A DNA stretch of 64,000 bases, taken from the NCBI RefSeq assembly GCF_905147045.1, contig NC_065892.1, positions 12,619,501 to 12,683,500 of the forward strand. The letters are read 5' to 3'. Both the position numbers and the translations under genes were made by a program. The DNA comes from Nymphalis io (taxonomy: Eukaryota > Arthropoda > Insecta > Lepidoptera > Nymphalidae). Positions 36,797 to 47,175 of the stretch are shown here, piece by piece. The notes under the pieces were generated by a model. It saw only the letters and a list, made by a program, of their open reading frames with translations, was not told where the DNA came from and did no database searches. Position 1 is the stretch's first letter. Each line of letters opens with the position of its first letter.

Positions 36797-36940
36797 ATTC
36801 ATTGAAATTCTGTCACATGTGTATTCTACTAACCCACATTGGAGCAGCGTGGTGGAATAAGCTCCAAACCTTCTCCTCAAAAGGGAGAGGAGGCCTTAGC
36901 CCAGCGGTGGGACATTAACAGGCTGTTAGTGTACTGTTAC
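36797..36940 (+). repeat. SINE family B, copy 5, 3' half
   Basis: Resumes with ATTGAAATTCTGTCACATG and runs to CATTAACAGGCTGTTAGTG and TACTGTTAC, the normal family B 3' end. Confidence 0.9.
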
Positions 36941-37332
36941 ATATATATCAGTTGGTTTATCCATTGCTGCTTGTATTGTAAAATCATACCAATTCGGTAT
37001 TTGGAAATTGATTAATGCTATACTGTTTTTGTAATACTAACTAAATCGTATAAATGCAAAAATTATTTTGTTTATTCGTTTGTTACGCTTACATTCACAA
37101 CCGAAGTGGCGTTTATATTTTAATTTATACGAAGGTACATGTATGTTATTAGGGAGTATACAGAACGTCGGGTTTACCTCTAAATGTTGTTTATGGGTGA
37201 TTAGTTAAAAATGCGTTTTCTTCTTTCGTATCTCAAATCGATGATGACAGAAAGAGATAAATCGTTATTTAACTAAACCAGATAAACTTCGTTTATAAAT
37301 AAGGTCATATGTAATAACAATTATTTTACCGA
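36941..37332. other. No gene; possible RTE-like tail remnant (minus)
   Basis: At 37040-37165, CGTATAAATGCAAAAATTAT then TTATTCGTTTGTTACGCTT resembles the start of a reversed RTE-type 3' end. The evidence is weak. Confidence 0.3.
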
Positions 37333-37342
37333 ATTAAGCATA

Positions 37343-37709
37343 ACAATAATGTCCTCCAGACCGATTTTGGCCACGGCGGCCAATCTCAAGAGAAATTAGC
37401 CATCTACGCAGGAGATCTTATAGTGCATAAGTGTGTGCGCAATCACAGGTGCACTCGCTATTCCCTAACTCTCATAATCCGACGGGATGGCAATCCGACA
37501 CGACCGGAAAGAGTTCAGGCGCAGGACCAACGGCTTTAAGCGCTTTCCGAGGCACGAGAGTGTCCACACTTCCAACTTCCAGACTCCGGGCTGCTACTGA
37601 GAATTTTCTGACGAAACCCAATAACTAATAATTGACCCGACCTGAGAATTGAACCCAGGACCTCTATGTCTGCGTTCTTACATCAAGCCACTAGACCAAC
37701 GAGGCAGGC
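37343..37709 (-). repeat. SINE family C, copy 4, with 10-base target-site duplication
   Basis: On the + strand: GTCCTCCAGACCGATTTTGG, CGGCCAATCTCAAGAG, CGACCGGAAAGAGTTCAGG, GAATTGAACCCAGGACCTC, GACCAACGAGGCAG. It is flanked by ATTAAGCATA at 37333-37342 and again at 37710-37719. The duplication shows that the base after 37719 was contiguous with the base before 37333 before insertion. Confidence 0.9.
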
Positions 37710-37719
37710 ATTAAGCATA

Positions 37720-39738
37720 TACATAAAACATATAATTAAAATTGTCTGTCTAAACAACATGTTATGTATAAACAACATGTTCTATCTTATCGTAAATCAC
37801 ATTATAGAGACATTTGTCCCGTCTAAGTGTATAAATGAGATTAATAAATATCCACGCTGGTTTACGCGACCCTTGATAAAATTAATTAATAAAAAATTAA
37901 AATTCCACAAAAAATGGAAAATTTATGGCCAACAAAACGATTATAACAAGTTCTCTGAATTACGTCTACAATCAAAAAACTTAGAAGGAACGTGTTATAA
38001 TGAGTTTCTGGAACGAGCAGAGAATAATATTCGTTTTAGCTCAAAACAGTTTTGGTCCTATATAAAGACTAAAAAAGGTCATACATCTGTACCTAATGTA
38101 ATGTATTTTAACTCTCAAGTTGGATACAATGGACACGATATAGCAAATATGTTTAATTCTTATTTTCATTCAGTTTTTGAGGATAATATTGGAAATCAAA
38201 CAATGGATCACTATTCTACTAGCGCAAATCAGACTATCATCAGTTCTATCGAGATTGTTGACAAAAAAGTAGAACGATATTTATCGAACATAGATACATC
38301 CAAGGGTTATGGTCCAGATGGAATACATCCCATTTTCTTAAAAAACTGCAGTAAAGTGTTATGTGTGCCTTTAACAATGCTTTTCAAAAAATCATTGGAC
38401 AACGGATTATTACCAACTATTTGGAAAAAATCTTTAATTACGCCGATTTATAAGTCTGGAAATAAAAACGATATAAAAAACTATCGCGGTATTTCTAAAT
38501 TGTCAGTTATTCCAAAACTTTTTGAAAAGATTGTCTATGATACGATATTTCCATTATTAAGGCCTCTACTTACCTGTAACCAACATGGTTTTATTAATAA
38601 GCGATCCACTGAGTCCAATCTGTGTGAGTTCTTGCATACAGTATTAAGTGCTATGGAAGTTGGTTTCCAGGTAGATGTCGTATACACTGATTACTCGAAA
38701 GCATTTGATAAGATATCGCACAATTTGTTATTACAAAAACTTAACAACATCGGTATACATGGTGACCTTCTACGTTGGCTTACATCTTATCTCCGCGAAA
38801 GATCTCAAGCCGTTGCTATTAAAGGATATACGTCTAGTTTTATTCCTGTAACATCGGGTGTACCACAAGGTTCTCACCTTGGCCCTTTACTTTTTAACAT
38901 TTTTATTAATGACGTAACTAATTGTTTCAAAAATTCTCAAGTTTTATTATACGCTGATGACACTAAAATTTTTAAGATAATAAAAAATAATCAAGACTGT
39001 TTTCATTTACAAGAGGATTTAAATAAATTAGGACAATATTGCATTGCTAATAATTTGCAGCTTAATGTTGACAAGTGCTGTGTAATTACATTTTCGAGAA
39101 AAAAAGAACAAATAATTTTTGACTATTCCATATTTAATACTAAATTAAAAAGGGTGACCGAGGTGAGAGACCTTGGGGTACAACTAGACAACAAACTTAT
39201 ATTCGATAAGCATATTGAGGAAATAGTGATGAAGTCGTATAAAATGCTTGGATTTATCTTTCGGCAAGGGGCAGACTTTAAAAATATTCATACCTTTGTA
39301 ATTTTGTACAATGCTTTCGTTAGATCACATTTAGAGTATGCGTCAACTGTTTGGAATCCACAATATGCAAAATATGTCAACTTAATTGAAAATATACAAA
39401 ACAAATTTATCAGGAGGTTGCGATACAAATTTACTTTTCCTGACTCTGTTTTTATGCCACTTGAAGAACGTAGAGAACAAAGAGACCAAATGTTTCTTTA
39501 CAAAATATTAAATAATTTAATTGATTCTCCATATCTGCTCAGTGAGATTTTATTTAAGTGTCCTCGTTTTAACGCTCGCTCTCAGGATACTTTTTCAATA
39601 CCCATTTATAAAACTAATTATTTCAAAAATTCTTTTATTCTAAGATCTTGTAATAGTCATAATAGAAAATACAACCACATTGATCTGTTTAAAAATAGTT
39701 TAAGTAAATTTTATAATCTTGTGAAAAATACTTATTAG
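37720..39738 (+). CDS. LINE reverse transcriptase (ORF2 fragment), open but lacking its N-terminus
   Basis: The frame copies the LINE's RNA into DNA in the intact parent element. From about 37810 it reads like the connector before the palm (PRWFTRPLIKLINKKLKFHK). Reverse transcriptase blocks follow in order: GYGPDGIHPIFLK; PIYKSGNKNDIKNYRGIS; NQHGFINKRSTESNL; VVYTDYSKAFDKISH with the first catalytic Asp (codon near 38689); SGVPQGSHLGPLLFNIFIND; and LLYADDTKIF with the YADD pair at 38950-38961. After these come the thumb and a C-terminal region (RDLGVQLDNKLIFDKHIEE, SHLEYASTVWNPQY). No stop or frameshift interrupts about 670 codons, so the insertion is young. The frame is open upstream into the adjacent SINE (to 37666), but that part is not LINE coding. 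No endonuclease domain is present, so it cannot act alone. Confidence 0.88.
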   Translation, partial: YIKHIIKIVCLNNMLCINNMFYLIVNHIIETFVPSKCINEINKYPRWFTRPLIKLINKKLKFHKKWKIYGQQNDYNKFSELRLQSKNLEGTCYNEFLERAENNIRFSSKQFWSYIKTKKGHTSVPNVMYFNSQVGYNGHDIANMFNSYFHSVFEDNIGNQTMDHYSTSANQTIISSIEIVDKKVERYLSNIDTSKGYGPDGIHPIFLKNCSKVLCVPLTMLFKKSLDNGLLPTIWKKSLITPIYKSGNKNDIKNYRGISKLSVIPKLFEKIVYDTIFPLLRPLLTCNQHGFINKRSTESNLCEFLHTVLSAMEVGFQVDVVYTDYSKAFDKISHNLLLQKLNNIGIHGDLLRWLTSYLRERSQAVAIKGYTSSFIPVTSGVPQGSHLGPLLFNIFINDVTNCFKNSQVLLYADDTKIFKIIKNNQDCFHLQEDLNKLGQYCIANNLQLNVDKCCVITFSRKKEQIIFDYSIFNTKLKRVTEVRDLGVQLDNKLIFDKHIEEIVMKSYKMLGFIFRQGADFKNIHTFVILYNAFVRSHLEYASTVWNPQYAKYVNLIENIQNKFIRRLRYKFTFPDSVFMPLEERREQRDQMFLYKILNNLIDSPYLLSEILFKCPRFNARSQDTFSIPIYKTNYFKNSFILRSCNSHNRKYNHIDLFKNSLSKFYNLVKNTY

Positions 39739-39958
39739 TAATTAACCATAACCATATTTACGTTAAAATTTTACTTTGTCATAAATAGTTATATTTTATG
39801 TAACATCAAAATTAGTCCACTTCCCTGTTAAAACAGTAGTGGAAACTTAACTGGCATAAGTGTTAAAATATGATTATTATATTAAGTTGTAATATACGAT
39901 ATGCTGTATGTTTCCCTAATAAATAAATAAAAAAAAAATAAAAAAAAAATAAAAACTA
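37720..39958 (+). mobile_element. Jockey-superfamily non-LTR retrotransposon, 5'-truncated
   Basis: It contains a long open reverse transcriptase frame (to 39738), a 3' UTR of about 185 bases and an A-rich tail with AATAAATAAATAA and two A8-10 runs (39918-39958). The endonuclease part of ORF2 and all of ORF1 are absent, so the copy is 5'-truncated, as most LINE copies are. The exact 5' limit is uncertain because it lies within a few dozen bases of a SINE insertion. I found no convincing target-site duplication for the LINE itself. The clade within the jockey superfamily (jockey, CR1-like or related) cannot be fixed by eye. Confidence 0.85.
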
Positions 39959-41487
39959 AATAATGACATTATAACTATAATGTACTTGTAGCCAATTATT
40001 AGTCGTTGTAAAGAACAATGGCGGATGTACAATTGTTTTTATATTATTTAGAAAACGCTGATCCTTAAAATATAACAACCGGAATAGTTTTATTTATTTA
40101 TTTTTACGTCGAAAGGAAAAAAAAAAGTTTAATAATTGTAACGAATCATGATTACAATAATAGTTTCGATTCCCCCAATGGATCACAAACAATTACATAT
40201 AAATTAATTTTCACTTTCCTCAGACATGAGCCTTCAATTACACGCGCATTAAACATCTTCGAATCATTCATAATCAATTTGCTTTAGATGTCGAAAACAC
40301 GCGAATATCATCGTAACTTGTTTAAAAATCCGCGATCTATTTAAGATATAAACTGGGTGTCAAAATTAATGGTATTTTTTTTGCTGATTTTAGATGTAAG
40401 CTACAAAATTGATTCAATAATTTGCGAAACATATGTACTCTTATATGTATAAAAACTATCAATTTCAGCACGACACTTCAGCGTTTTTCTAATACGTTCA
40501 CAAACATATTTGTGATCTTGGTGTGCTAAAAAGAATATAAATTGAACTGGAACGATTCGATGAAGTTATATTTAAGAAATGCACAAGCGGGGCACATTTA
40601 AATCAACGTTCCGTTTCAAATATTTTTTTGAGTCTGATTGAAACTGATGAATGTTGAACATGACGATTTAATAAGTTGCAGGCGTCATAGCACTTTTATA
40701 AATCTCACGTTGATTTTGACAATGTTGTCAACTTCTCTATGGTTAAGAAGCACATTACCGTTAAATATTTAATTAATTTGAATCATAGTAAGCACATATC
40801 AAATACGTCAGCCATTTATTAGTTAATGCGACCATACAGCGACTTTACTACTCTGAAAACAATCAGAACTGCGGTTGCAATAAAACCCTAACAAAGGAAT
40901 TTAATAAGACTTAAATACATACAAAAGAAATAAAAGCGTAGTATTATATTATAGTTTCGGAAAAACAGAATCAATATTTAAAAATAATGGACATGTTCGT
41001 GGGACATTATCCATTTCACAAGGTCTGAGTTTTTGACAGTCCTAATAATAATCTTCTAAGCTTTCGTCGCACCAGGCTTAAGTAACTCTTTTTACGGATT
41101 ACGTTATTTATTCCCTCCAAAAATATTGCGTATATGAGGATATGTATCTGTTTTTAAGAGACCTTCAAAGCTTTAATTAATGTATTTTTTCATCCGTAGA
41201 CACAATAAAATTATGACAACAAAAAAAATTTGGGCGTTCACTATTGTTCTTCATTCAAGAAGCTAATAATATAGGTTTATGTAGACTGTTTAAATGTATC
41301 GCGTCCAAACTTTTGCTACGGTATGTTGAGAACTTTAAATTAACTTCATAAAATATTGGGTTCAAGAACCATTTTCCGGATTATTACATTTTTTTATATT
41401 ATGGTTTTGAATTTCTCTCTCCTTTATTTTATTCGAGCAAATAATGAAATTGTTGTTGATGATCATAATTATAAAGTTATAATAAGC
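39959..41487. other. No gene recognised
   Basis: A+T-rich sequence between the LINE and the putative lectin promoter. No coding, SINE or LINE signal seen. Confidence 0.45.
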
Positions 41488-41530
41488 TATAAAAAGGACG
41501 GCATAACAAGTTCAGTTGTGTTTCAGTTCT
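41488..41530 (+). promoter_or_regulatory. Candidate core promoter (TATA box plus initiator)
   Basis: TATAAAAAGG at 41488-41497 is followed by arthropod-type initiators: GTTCAGTTG with A at 41514 (26 bases after the first T) and TTTCAGTTC with A at 41525. It lies about 2 kb upstream of the lectin start codon on the same strand. A 5' UTR exon ending at a GTAAGA donor (41626) could join to an acceptor before 43280 (tttatttgttccag). The pairing with the lectin gene is inference. Confidence 0.3.
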
Positions 41531-43474
41531 GACCTCTTCTTAATTAAGTACAAGTACTCTCTGTGAATAAAACCATTTTAAGCTTAATTAGAGAAGATAA
41601 TGAAAATATTACAACACAGTATTTAGTAAGACCTCTAATCTTTAGAATTGTTCCTTGTAAATGTTTTAAAATATTAATCAATCGTTTTTTTTATAAATAC
41701 CTACGTAAAGATAATAAAATTAAAGATTAACAACAAACAACGAACAAAAAACGCAATAATTATATGATAAAATTGTACCAAATTACACGTAAAGGTATAT
41801 AAACGTAAATATAAAAACCCTTCACTTGAAACTCGAGTCGAGTGGGTTCGCTGGCAAATGCTAGCTACAGTAATAAATTTGAATCTAGACTATCGAATAT
41901 CTTAGACGGTAAGCTCAAAGCTTAGAGGAAATTGAAATTTCAAGCACGGCTGCTACTGAGTGAAGCGTAAGAAACATATATAGCTGAAGCGCTATAATGG
42001 TCAACGATTCATGTGAACTACTTTGGATAACCCATTCAACAATAGCATTACTCTTTGTTATTCAACATCTATCTTTTAGAAATATATTAAGTAGATATAA
42101 ATAGTACTTCTGCCTCATATAATAAGTTGAACAACGCAATTGTAATGAAGTAACCTTTTATTTTATTATTAACATTCCAAAGTATTATTATCCACATATT
42201 GTACGTCATTTTAAACTCATAATTATATTGTTATTAATTAATATTTGTATGTAATACCATACTAGTACCATACGAGTACTATTATTTTTATTAAATTATC
42301 TTTGCTAGTTTAGACTTTCAATATTGAGCTTCGCTTCGCGGTGTAGCTCAAAGTTTTGAATCGCAATACGTGTTTTTTTACATAAATACGGAAATTACAT
42401 CTATAGAATTAGTACAATACATAATTCTATTTGTAGAAACAATAAACGTTATAATCTACATACCGAAGCGCAATAATTGTGTTTATGATCGACGTTAAGA
42501 CACTTTTACGGTCTAAATCTAGATTTCTCTTCATGGCTAGACTTTCTAAGCTAACCTAAATACGCGGACGGAAATTATTGTTTGTACCTGCTTTCAAATT
42601 AAAACTTCTTGGAAACTATAACTCATGTAATCACGACGAGCGGCTGATGGGTACTAGTTGTAGAAGACATCTTACAAACTCTAACAAGATCGTTTATACA
42701 GGCCTTACACGCATTAAAGTTTGTCACAATTATGAGAGAAAGATGTTTAAAAAAAGTCTCAGAATAACAGCATAGTTAGCAGCATAGTATTCGTGTTATG
42801 GGGATATTACTAACACTATGCTGTTCCATAACCAATTGGCGTTGAGTATGTACTCGAATAGAAATAAAATTTGTTTATTTCAGCCTGGCCTAAGCAATCA
42901 GACTGTAGAAATAACGAACATATCAACCTACCCACTTAAATTATAGGTGTCCTTTAAATTGATTTATGATAAAAATGTTGTAGCAAAATTATAAAACCTA
43001 AATTTTATTGACAATTTCTATTTTTATTTTAATGCAAATTGTGACACAAATGTGTGTTGCCTATATGTCAAGGAAAACACGTGTAGGTATATAAATTTGA
43101 TATTTATGTTAAGTCCATATTTTACTGTGTTAACATATTTAATAAACCATATTTTTGATTTAAAAACGAATTTATATATCTAAGAAATACGAAAATAATT
43201 TTATATTCCAAAAATTTACAAAGCAAACTACAATCTCATATTAATGTTTATTCTATAATATTTTTTATTTGTTCCAGATTATCCTGCACCGATTCACAAA
43301 TATACATCACTATCCAAATCTTACTGTTCACGTTTTAAACCAACATATTCTTTTGAATCTTTCTTCAGTAACAGCAATATGACTTGATTGAATCTTAAAC
43401 ATAGTGTTGTGTTCTAGTAAAGTGTACTTCAGCGACAAGTCATATTGTTAGTGAAAATTGTGCCAGTATTCAAA
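41531..43474. other. Upstream region of the lectin gene; no coding exon recognised
   Basis: It contains a small hairpin with arms AACAGCATAGT and ACTATGCTGTT at about 42767-42827. A plausible splice acceptor (polypyrimidine stretch ending CCAG) is at 43279, with a second (CTTTCTTCAG) near 43368. Either could start the exon holding the lectin ATG. Confidence 0.4.
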
Positions 43475-43547
43475 ATGGAAGCCTTAGAAAGGAGAGGAAA
43501 AATGATCGCAATCGGCGTGATATTGTTCATCGTGTTTTGGTCCCAAT
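43475..43547 (+). CDS. Secreted C-type lectin-like protein, coding exon 1 (signal peptide)
   Basis: The ATG at 43475 has a good context (CAAAATGG). It opens MEALERRGK, then MIAIGVILFIVFWSQ, a hydrophobic core typical of a secretory signal peptide. Translation may instead begin at the second ATG (43502), which would give a more compact signal. The exon ends after one base of a codon (T at 43547) at a consensus donor GTAAGTAT. That T plus the first two bases of exon 2 (GC) makes Cys. The frame therefore stays open across the join, which is strong support for the model. The product should enter the secretory pathway, as is usual for insect lectins acting in haemolymph recognition of microbes. 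That role is inference from the family. Confidence 0.8.
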
Positions 43548-44766
43548 GTAAGTATAACTTGCAAATAAAAAAAAATTAAATATTTTTTTGTCAACTTTAC
43601 CTTACTGACTTTTACACTCTGCATTTTTTGTGACTCAATACAAGATGGCGCTACAGCACATAAATTTCTATACTCGCTTTGACGATTGCTATAACACAGG
43701 CAGCGCATCTTGCAGATATTATTGTGTTAAACTTTATAAAACATATAAGAAATATTCTATGACAAACCTTTATACACTAACAGGCTGTGAATATGTGAGG
43801 AGAAGGTTTTAAAGCTTATTCCACCACGCTGCACGAATGCGGGTTGGTGATAATGTGTATTCCACACATGTCTATAATATGTATCTCTGCCACGTGGGTG
43901 TAAGAAGCTAAAAAAGCTATAGACAACTCATGACCTCGAAAGTACTCATCACGACCAAATAACTTACAAAATCCTTTATAATACTAGTATTGTTTCGTTT
44001 TTGACTTAATCTTAGATCACTAAACATGTTGAGCGAGTCGAGAACCCTGGAAATAGTAAAATGTCAAGTAATATCTTGCTACTAGTGTGTATTAGTGTAT
44101 GGCCTTACCGATACTTAACGGTCGAATTCCTCCACAGCCTGACTATTGTTATTTGTTTACTTATAGTTGTGAACATTTTAATAATAATCTATTTCTAAAA
44201 TATATACATATACAGAATCTTATAGAGACGAGACATTATATTATATTTACAATATATTTTACTTATTAACTATTAATAAATTAATTAATTGTAATACAAT
44301 ATAATTAGAATAAGATCAAGACGGAGATTTTCAATAATGTCCTCTCTAAATATCTAAACCTAAAAAAAAAGTTTAGTCGTTAGTTTTTATTTAAGAGAAT
44401 ATATATAAAAAAACGTAATTATAAATCAGCATGATATTGTTTTGTAAATATTTCATAATAAGTAAATTAAACACATCTAACTGAATAAATTTTAACAAAT
44501 TTATTTTACTATAAAAATTGTAGTAATTATTACTAAGTGAAATAACTGAGAGTCATTAAGGGCACAGGCTTCTATTACACAGTTATACCGATAATCAAAT
44601 GCTTTTACGATTAAGGTTGTTCCTAATATTGTTGTTTTCATCCAGCCTAATAAAAAAGTAAATATCACGTGTAAGTACACTTACTTCACAGATTTATTTG
44701 TTAAGGTAAATAAACCATTTTCGACATAATTACAAATACATTAATAATAATAATTAAATATTATAG
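43548..44766 (+). other. Lectin intron 1
   Basis: A 1219-base intron, phase 1, with GTAAGT donor and TATTATAG acceptor. It carries a partial family B SINE (43779-43875) and is otherwise A+T-rich with no exon signals. Confidence 0.75.
43779..43875 (-). repeat. SINE family B fragment, copy 6, in lectin intron 1
   Basis: AACAGGCTGTGAATATGTG, AGGAGAAGGTTTTAAAGC, TTATTCCACCACGCTGCACG and GCGGGTTGGTGATAATG match the 3' third of family B on the minus strand. The tRNA-like head is absent and the middle is shortened. Confidence 0.78.
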
Positions 44767-44900
44767 GCAAAGGTGTGGAAGGCAAGAACAGCACAAAAAT
44801 GTCGTACGTGTGTCCCCCGCAGTTCATCCGGCTTGGACACAGCTGTTACTTCTTCAGCGAGAACAAAGCTACGTGGCAGACTGCACTCTTCTCTTGTAAG
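44767..44900 (+). CDS. Secreted C-type lectin-like protein, coding exon 2 (start of C-type lectin domain)
   Basis: The exon follows a TATTATAG acceptor and ends at a perfect GTAAGT donor in phase 0. After the split Cys it encodes 44 residues. KGVEGKNSTK is a short linker with an N-glycosylation site NST. Then comes the start of a C-type lectin domain: CPPQFIRLGHSCYFF, SENKATW and QTALFSCK. The spacing Cys-x10-Cys, then Trp-x6-Cys, with GHSCY and W..A...C, is the hallmark N-terminal hairpin and first helix of a long-form lectin domain. The remaining two thirds, with the WND and sugar-binding EPN/QPD-type motif, would come from later exons. I could not find them up to 64000. Whether it binds sugar and calcium cannot be judged. 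The codons are clearly richer in G+C than the surrounding DNA, as expected for a conserved exon. Confidence 0.88.
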
Positions 44901-45589
44901 GTAAGTCACAAGCATTCTTCAAACAAAAAAAAATATTAAGATGGATAAAAAAAAAAAAAAATTAATGAGTAAAGAAATTATAAAATGTATTTCGACCAAG
45001 CGTGCGACACGCGTACGTACATACCTAAAACAATGTCGATGAGATCACCTTATTACATCACGATATGAAAATAATAATTCTATAAATCTTTATTTTATAA
45101 TGCAGTATATTAACCGCAACTGTATTTAAAAATAAAAAAAGTCAATAATATACTATTGTAATTTTATTAAAAAAAAAAACCGAAGAATAGTAGTTATTTA
45201 CTTATATAGAGTTGTGCAAACATTTTTCCGTATATGGACTGTATTGGCCATATATAAAAACCTCATTTGCAAAGTTGTTTAATAAAATGTTATCATAATT
45301 TGTATATGAAACAGCAACAGCATTCCTAAGCCAGTAAGAAATTACAGCAATCGATAAATTTACAACAAACGACTAAAAATGCAAATAGAAATTATTATTA
45401 TTATAACAAAATTATTATTGTGTAATTGAAACAAAAAAATCACATTGAAATATTTTTTAATATTATGTACTTTGCATATTTATATAATTTATAAACATAA
45501 GATAGACATCAAAATATTTCAAGCATGACTTCAACACGGCTCAAGAGCACGGAATGCTATGAATATATAATATTAAATATATAGACAAC
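44901..45589. other. Presumed lectin intron 2, first part
   Basis: A+T-rich with A-runs at 44946-44961 and 45170-45180. No exon or repeat recognised. Confidence 0.45.
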
Positions 45590-45958
45590 AAAGTAACAGT
45601 TAATAAATGGCCCACCGTAGGACAACGGCCTCCTCTCCTGTTACAATTGAAATTATTTCTAATTAACATTTATGTGTCTTTAAAAGTAACATGTAAATGT
45701 TCCATTGCTGGGTTAGGTCCTCCTCTTGAAGGTTATGAATACACATGTGGAAGAATTTCATCCGACACATGCGGTTCCTTACGATGAAAATAATGATAAT
45801 ATTAATTAATGATTCCTTCGCCTACGAGATGAATTATGAACAAAATATAATAATAAATAAGTATAAGAAAACTCAGTGGTGATTGCCTGGATTTGAACTC
45901 GGAATCATCGGTTACGATTCACTTGGGTTTCGTGTTTTAGCCACTGGGTCATCTCGGA
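45590..45958 (-). repeat. SINE family B, strongly decayed copy 7
   Basis: Scattered matches in the right order: AAGTAACAGTTAATAAATGG; CATTGCTGGGTTAGGTCC; TACACATGTGGAAGAATTTC; CTACGAGATGAATTATGA; GGATTTGAACTCGGAATC; GCCACTGGGTCATCTCGG. Insertions and substitutions make it among the oldest copies. Confidence 0.72.
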
Positions 45959-46535
45959 TATTTCAATTATTAAAAAACAATGTAAAATATATTAATTTCA
46001 ATACCAACATAACAACATCGATTTAATTTATTCGTTGTGCTATATATTTGCGTGTATATGTATGCAATAATAAACATAAATATAATTTTGAACGAATTAC
46101 GTTCACAAGGCCTCTTTATTAATTAATTCAGTTTAACTATCAACGTGATTAAAATTTATTGCGAGCACCATCAAATGATTCGTCCTTAACACCACAGACC
46201 CAATAGGCTTATTACTAGATGACTTACTGCTTCAATAAGCCAGCTGTTGAATACACCCTATAAGATCTTAAACCTCATAGTAATAATGAAAGGTCCAAAA
46301 GCTAATTAACAATTACAGAGCTATTCAAACAAAGTATTGTATATACTGAAATAATTTCAAGTACATGACCAGAGTAACGTTTATAAATGAATATAGTATG
46401 TCATAATTACGATCATGAACCATTGAGTATTTAAAAATATATTAATATAAACTATTCCATTTAAGTGCCTTAATTATAAACGTTTATTAGCAGTTGTTCC
46501 GTTAAACCACATTGTTAAACACAATAGTACAGTAC

Positions 46536-46838
46536 AGAACAGTAACAGCCTGTTAATGTCGCACTGCTGGGCTAAGGCCTTCTCTCCCTTTTGAGGAGAA
46601 GGTTTAGAGCTTATTCCACCACGCTGCTCCAATGCAGGTTGATTGAATATATATGTGACATAATTTCAATGAAATTAGACACATGCAGGTTTCCTCACGA
46701 TGTTTTCCTTCACCGTCAAGCACAAGATGAATTATAATCACAAATTAAACACATGAAAATTCAGTGGTGCTTGCCCGGGTTTAAACCCACGATCGTCGAT
46801 TTAGATTCACGCGTTCTAACCACTAGGCCATCTCGGCT
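46536..46838 (-). repeat. SINE family B, copy 8
   Basis: Full-length. The + strand runs AACAGTAACAGCCTGTTAAT, CACTGCTGGGCTAAGGCC, TTCCTCACGATGTTTTCC, GGGTTTAAACCCACGATC (one change in the B box), CTAGGCCATCTCGGCT. Confidence 0.88.
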
Positions 46839-46930
46839 AATTTATGTTAAACACTGATTAATCTATTTATGTCATTATTGATGTGGCATTCGAAAAAAGA
46901 AGACAAAATGTTGTTTAACTAATCACTTAT

Positions 46931-47175
46931 GACGGGCCGGTTGGCGTGGTTGGTAGATACTTTCCTTTCACGGGTTCGATTCCTACTCACGACAGACATT
47001 TTCATACTTTACAAGTCTGTTTGACCTGAGTCTGGGTGTAATTATATAAGTATGTATTTACAAAAGAAAAGTAGTATATGTAGTGTATCAGTTGCCTGCT
47101 TTCCATAGTACTAGCTCTGCTTAGTTTGGGATCAGAGGGCCGTGTGTGAATAATGTCCCAGGATAATATTATTAC
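46931..47175 (+). repeat. SINE family D, copy 2
   Basis: Head GACGGGCCGGTTGGCGTGG and CTTTCACGGGTTCGATTCC, where the stretch between the anticodon arm and B box is shortened. Then GACCTGAGTCTGGGTGTAAT, AGTTTGGGATCAGAGGGCC and GTCCCAGGATAATATTATT. Confidence 0.85.

Noticed and set aside
37431..37628. Plus-strand frame of 65 codons
   Set aside because: It falls inside the family C SINE, and a similar frame appears in other C copies (for example, antisense at 57129-57359).
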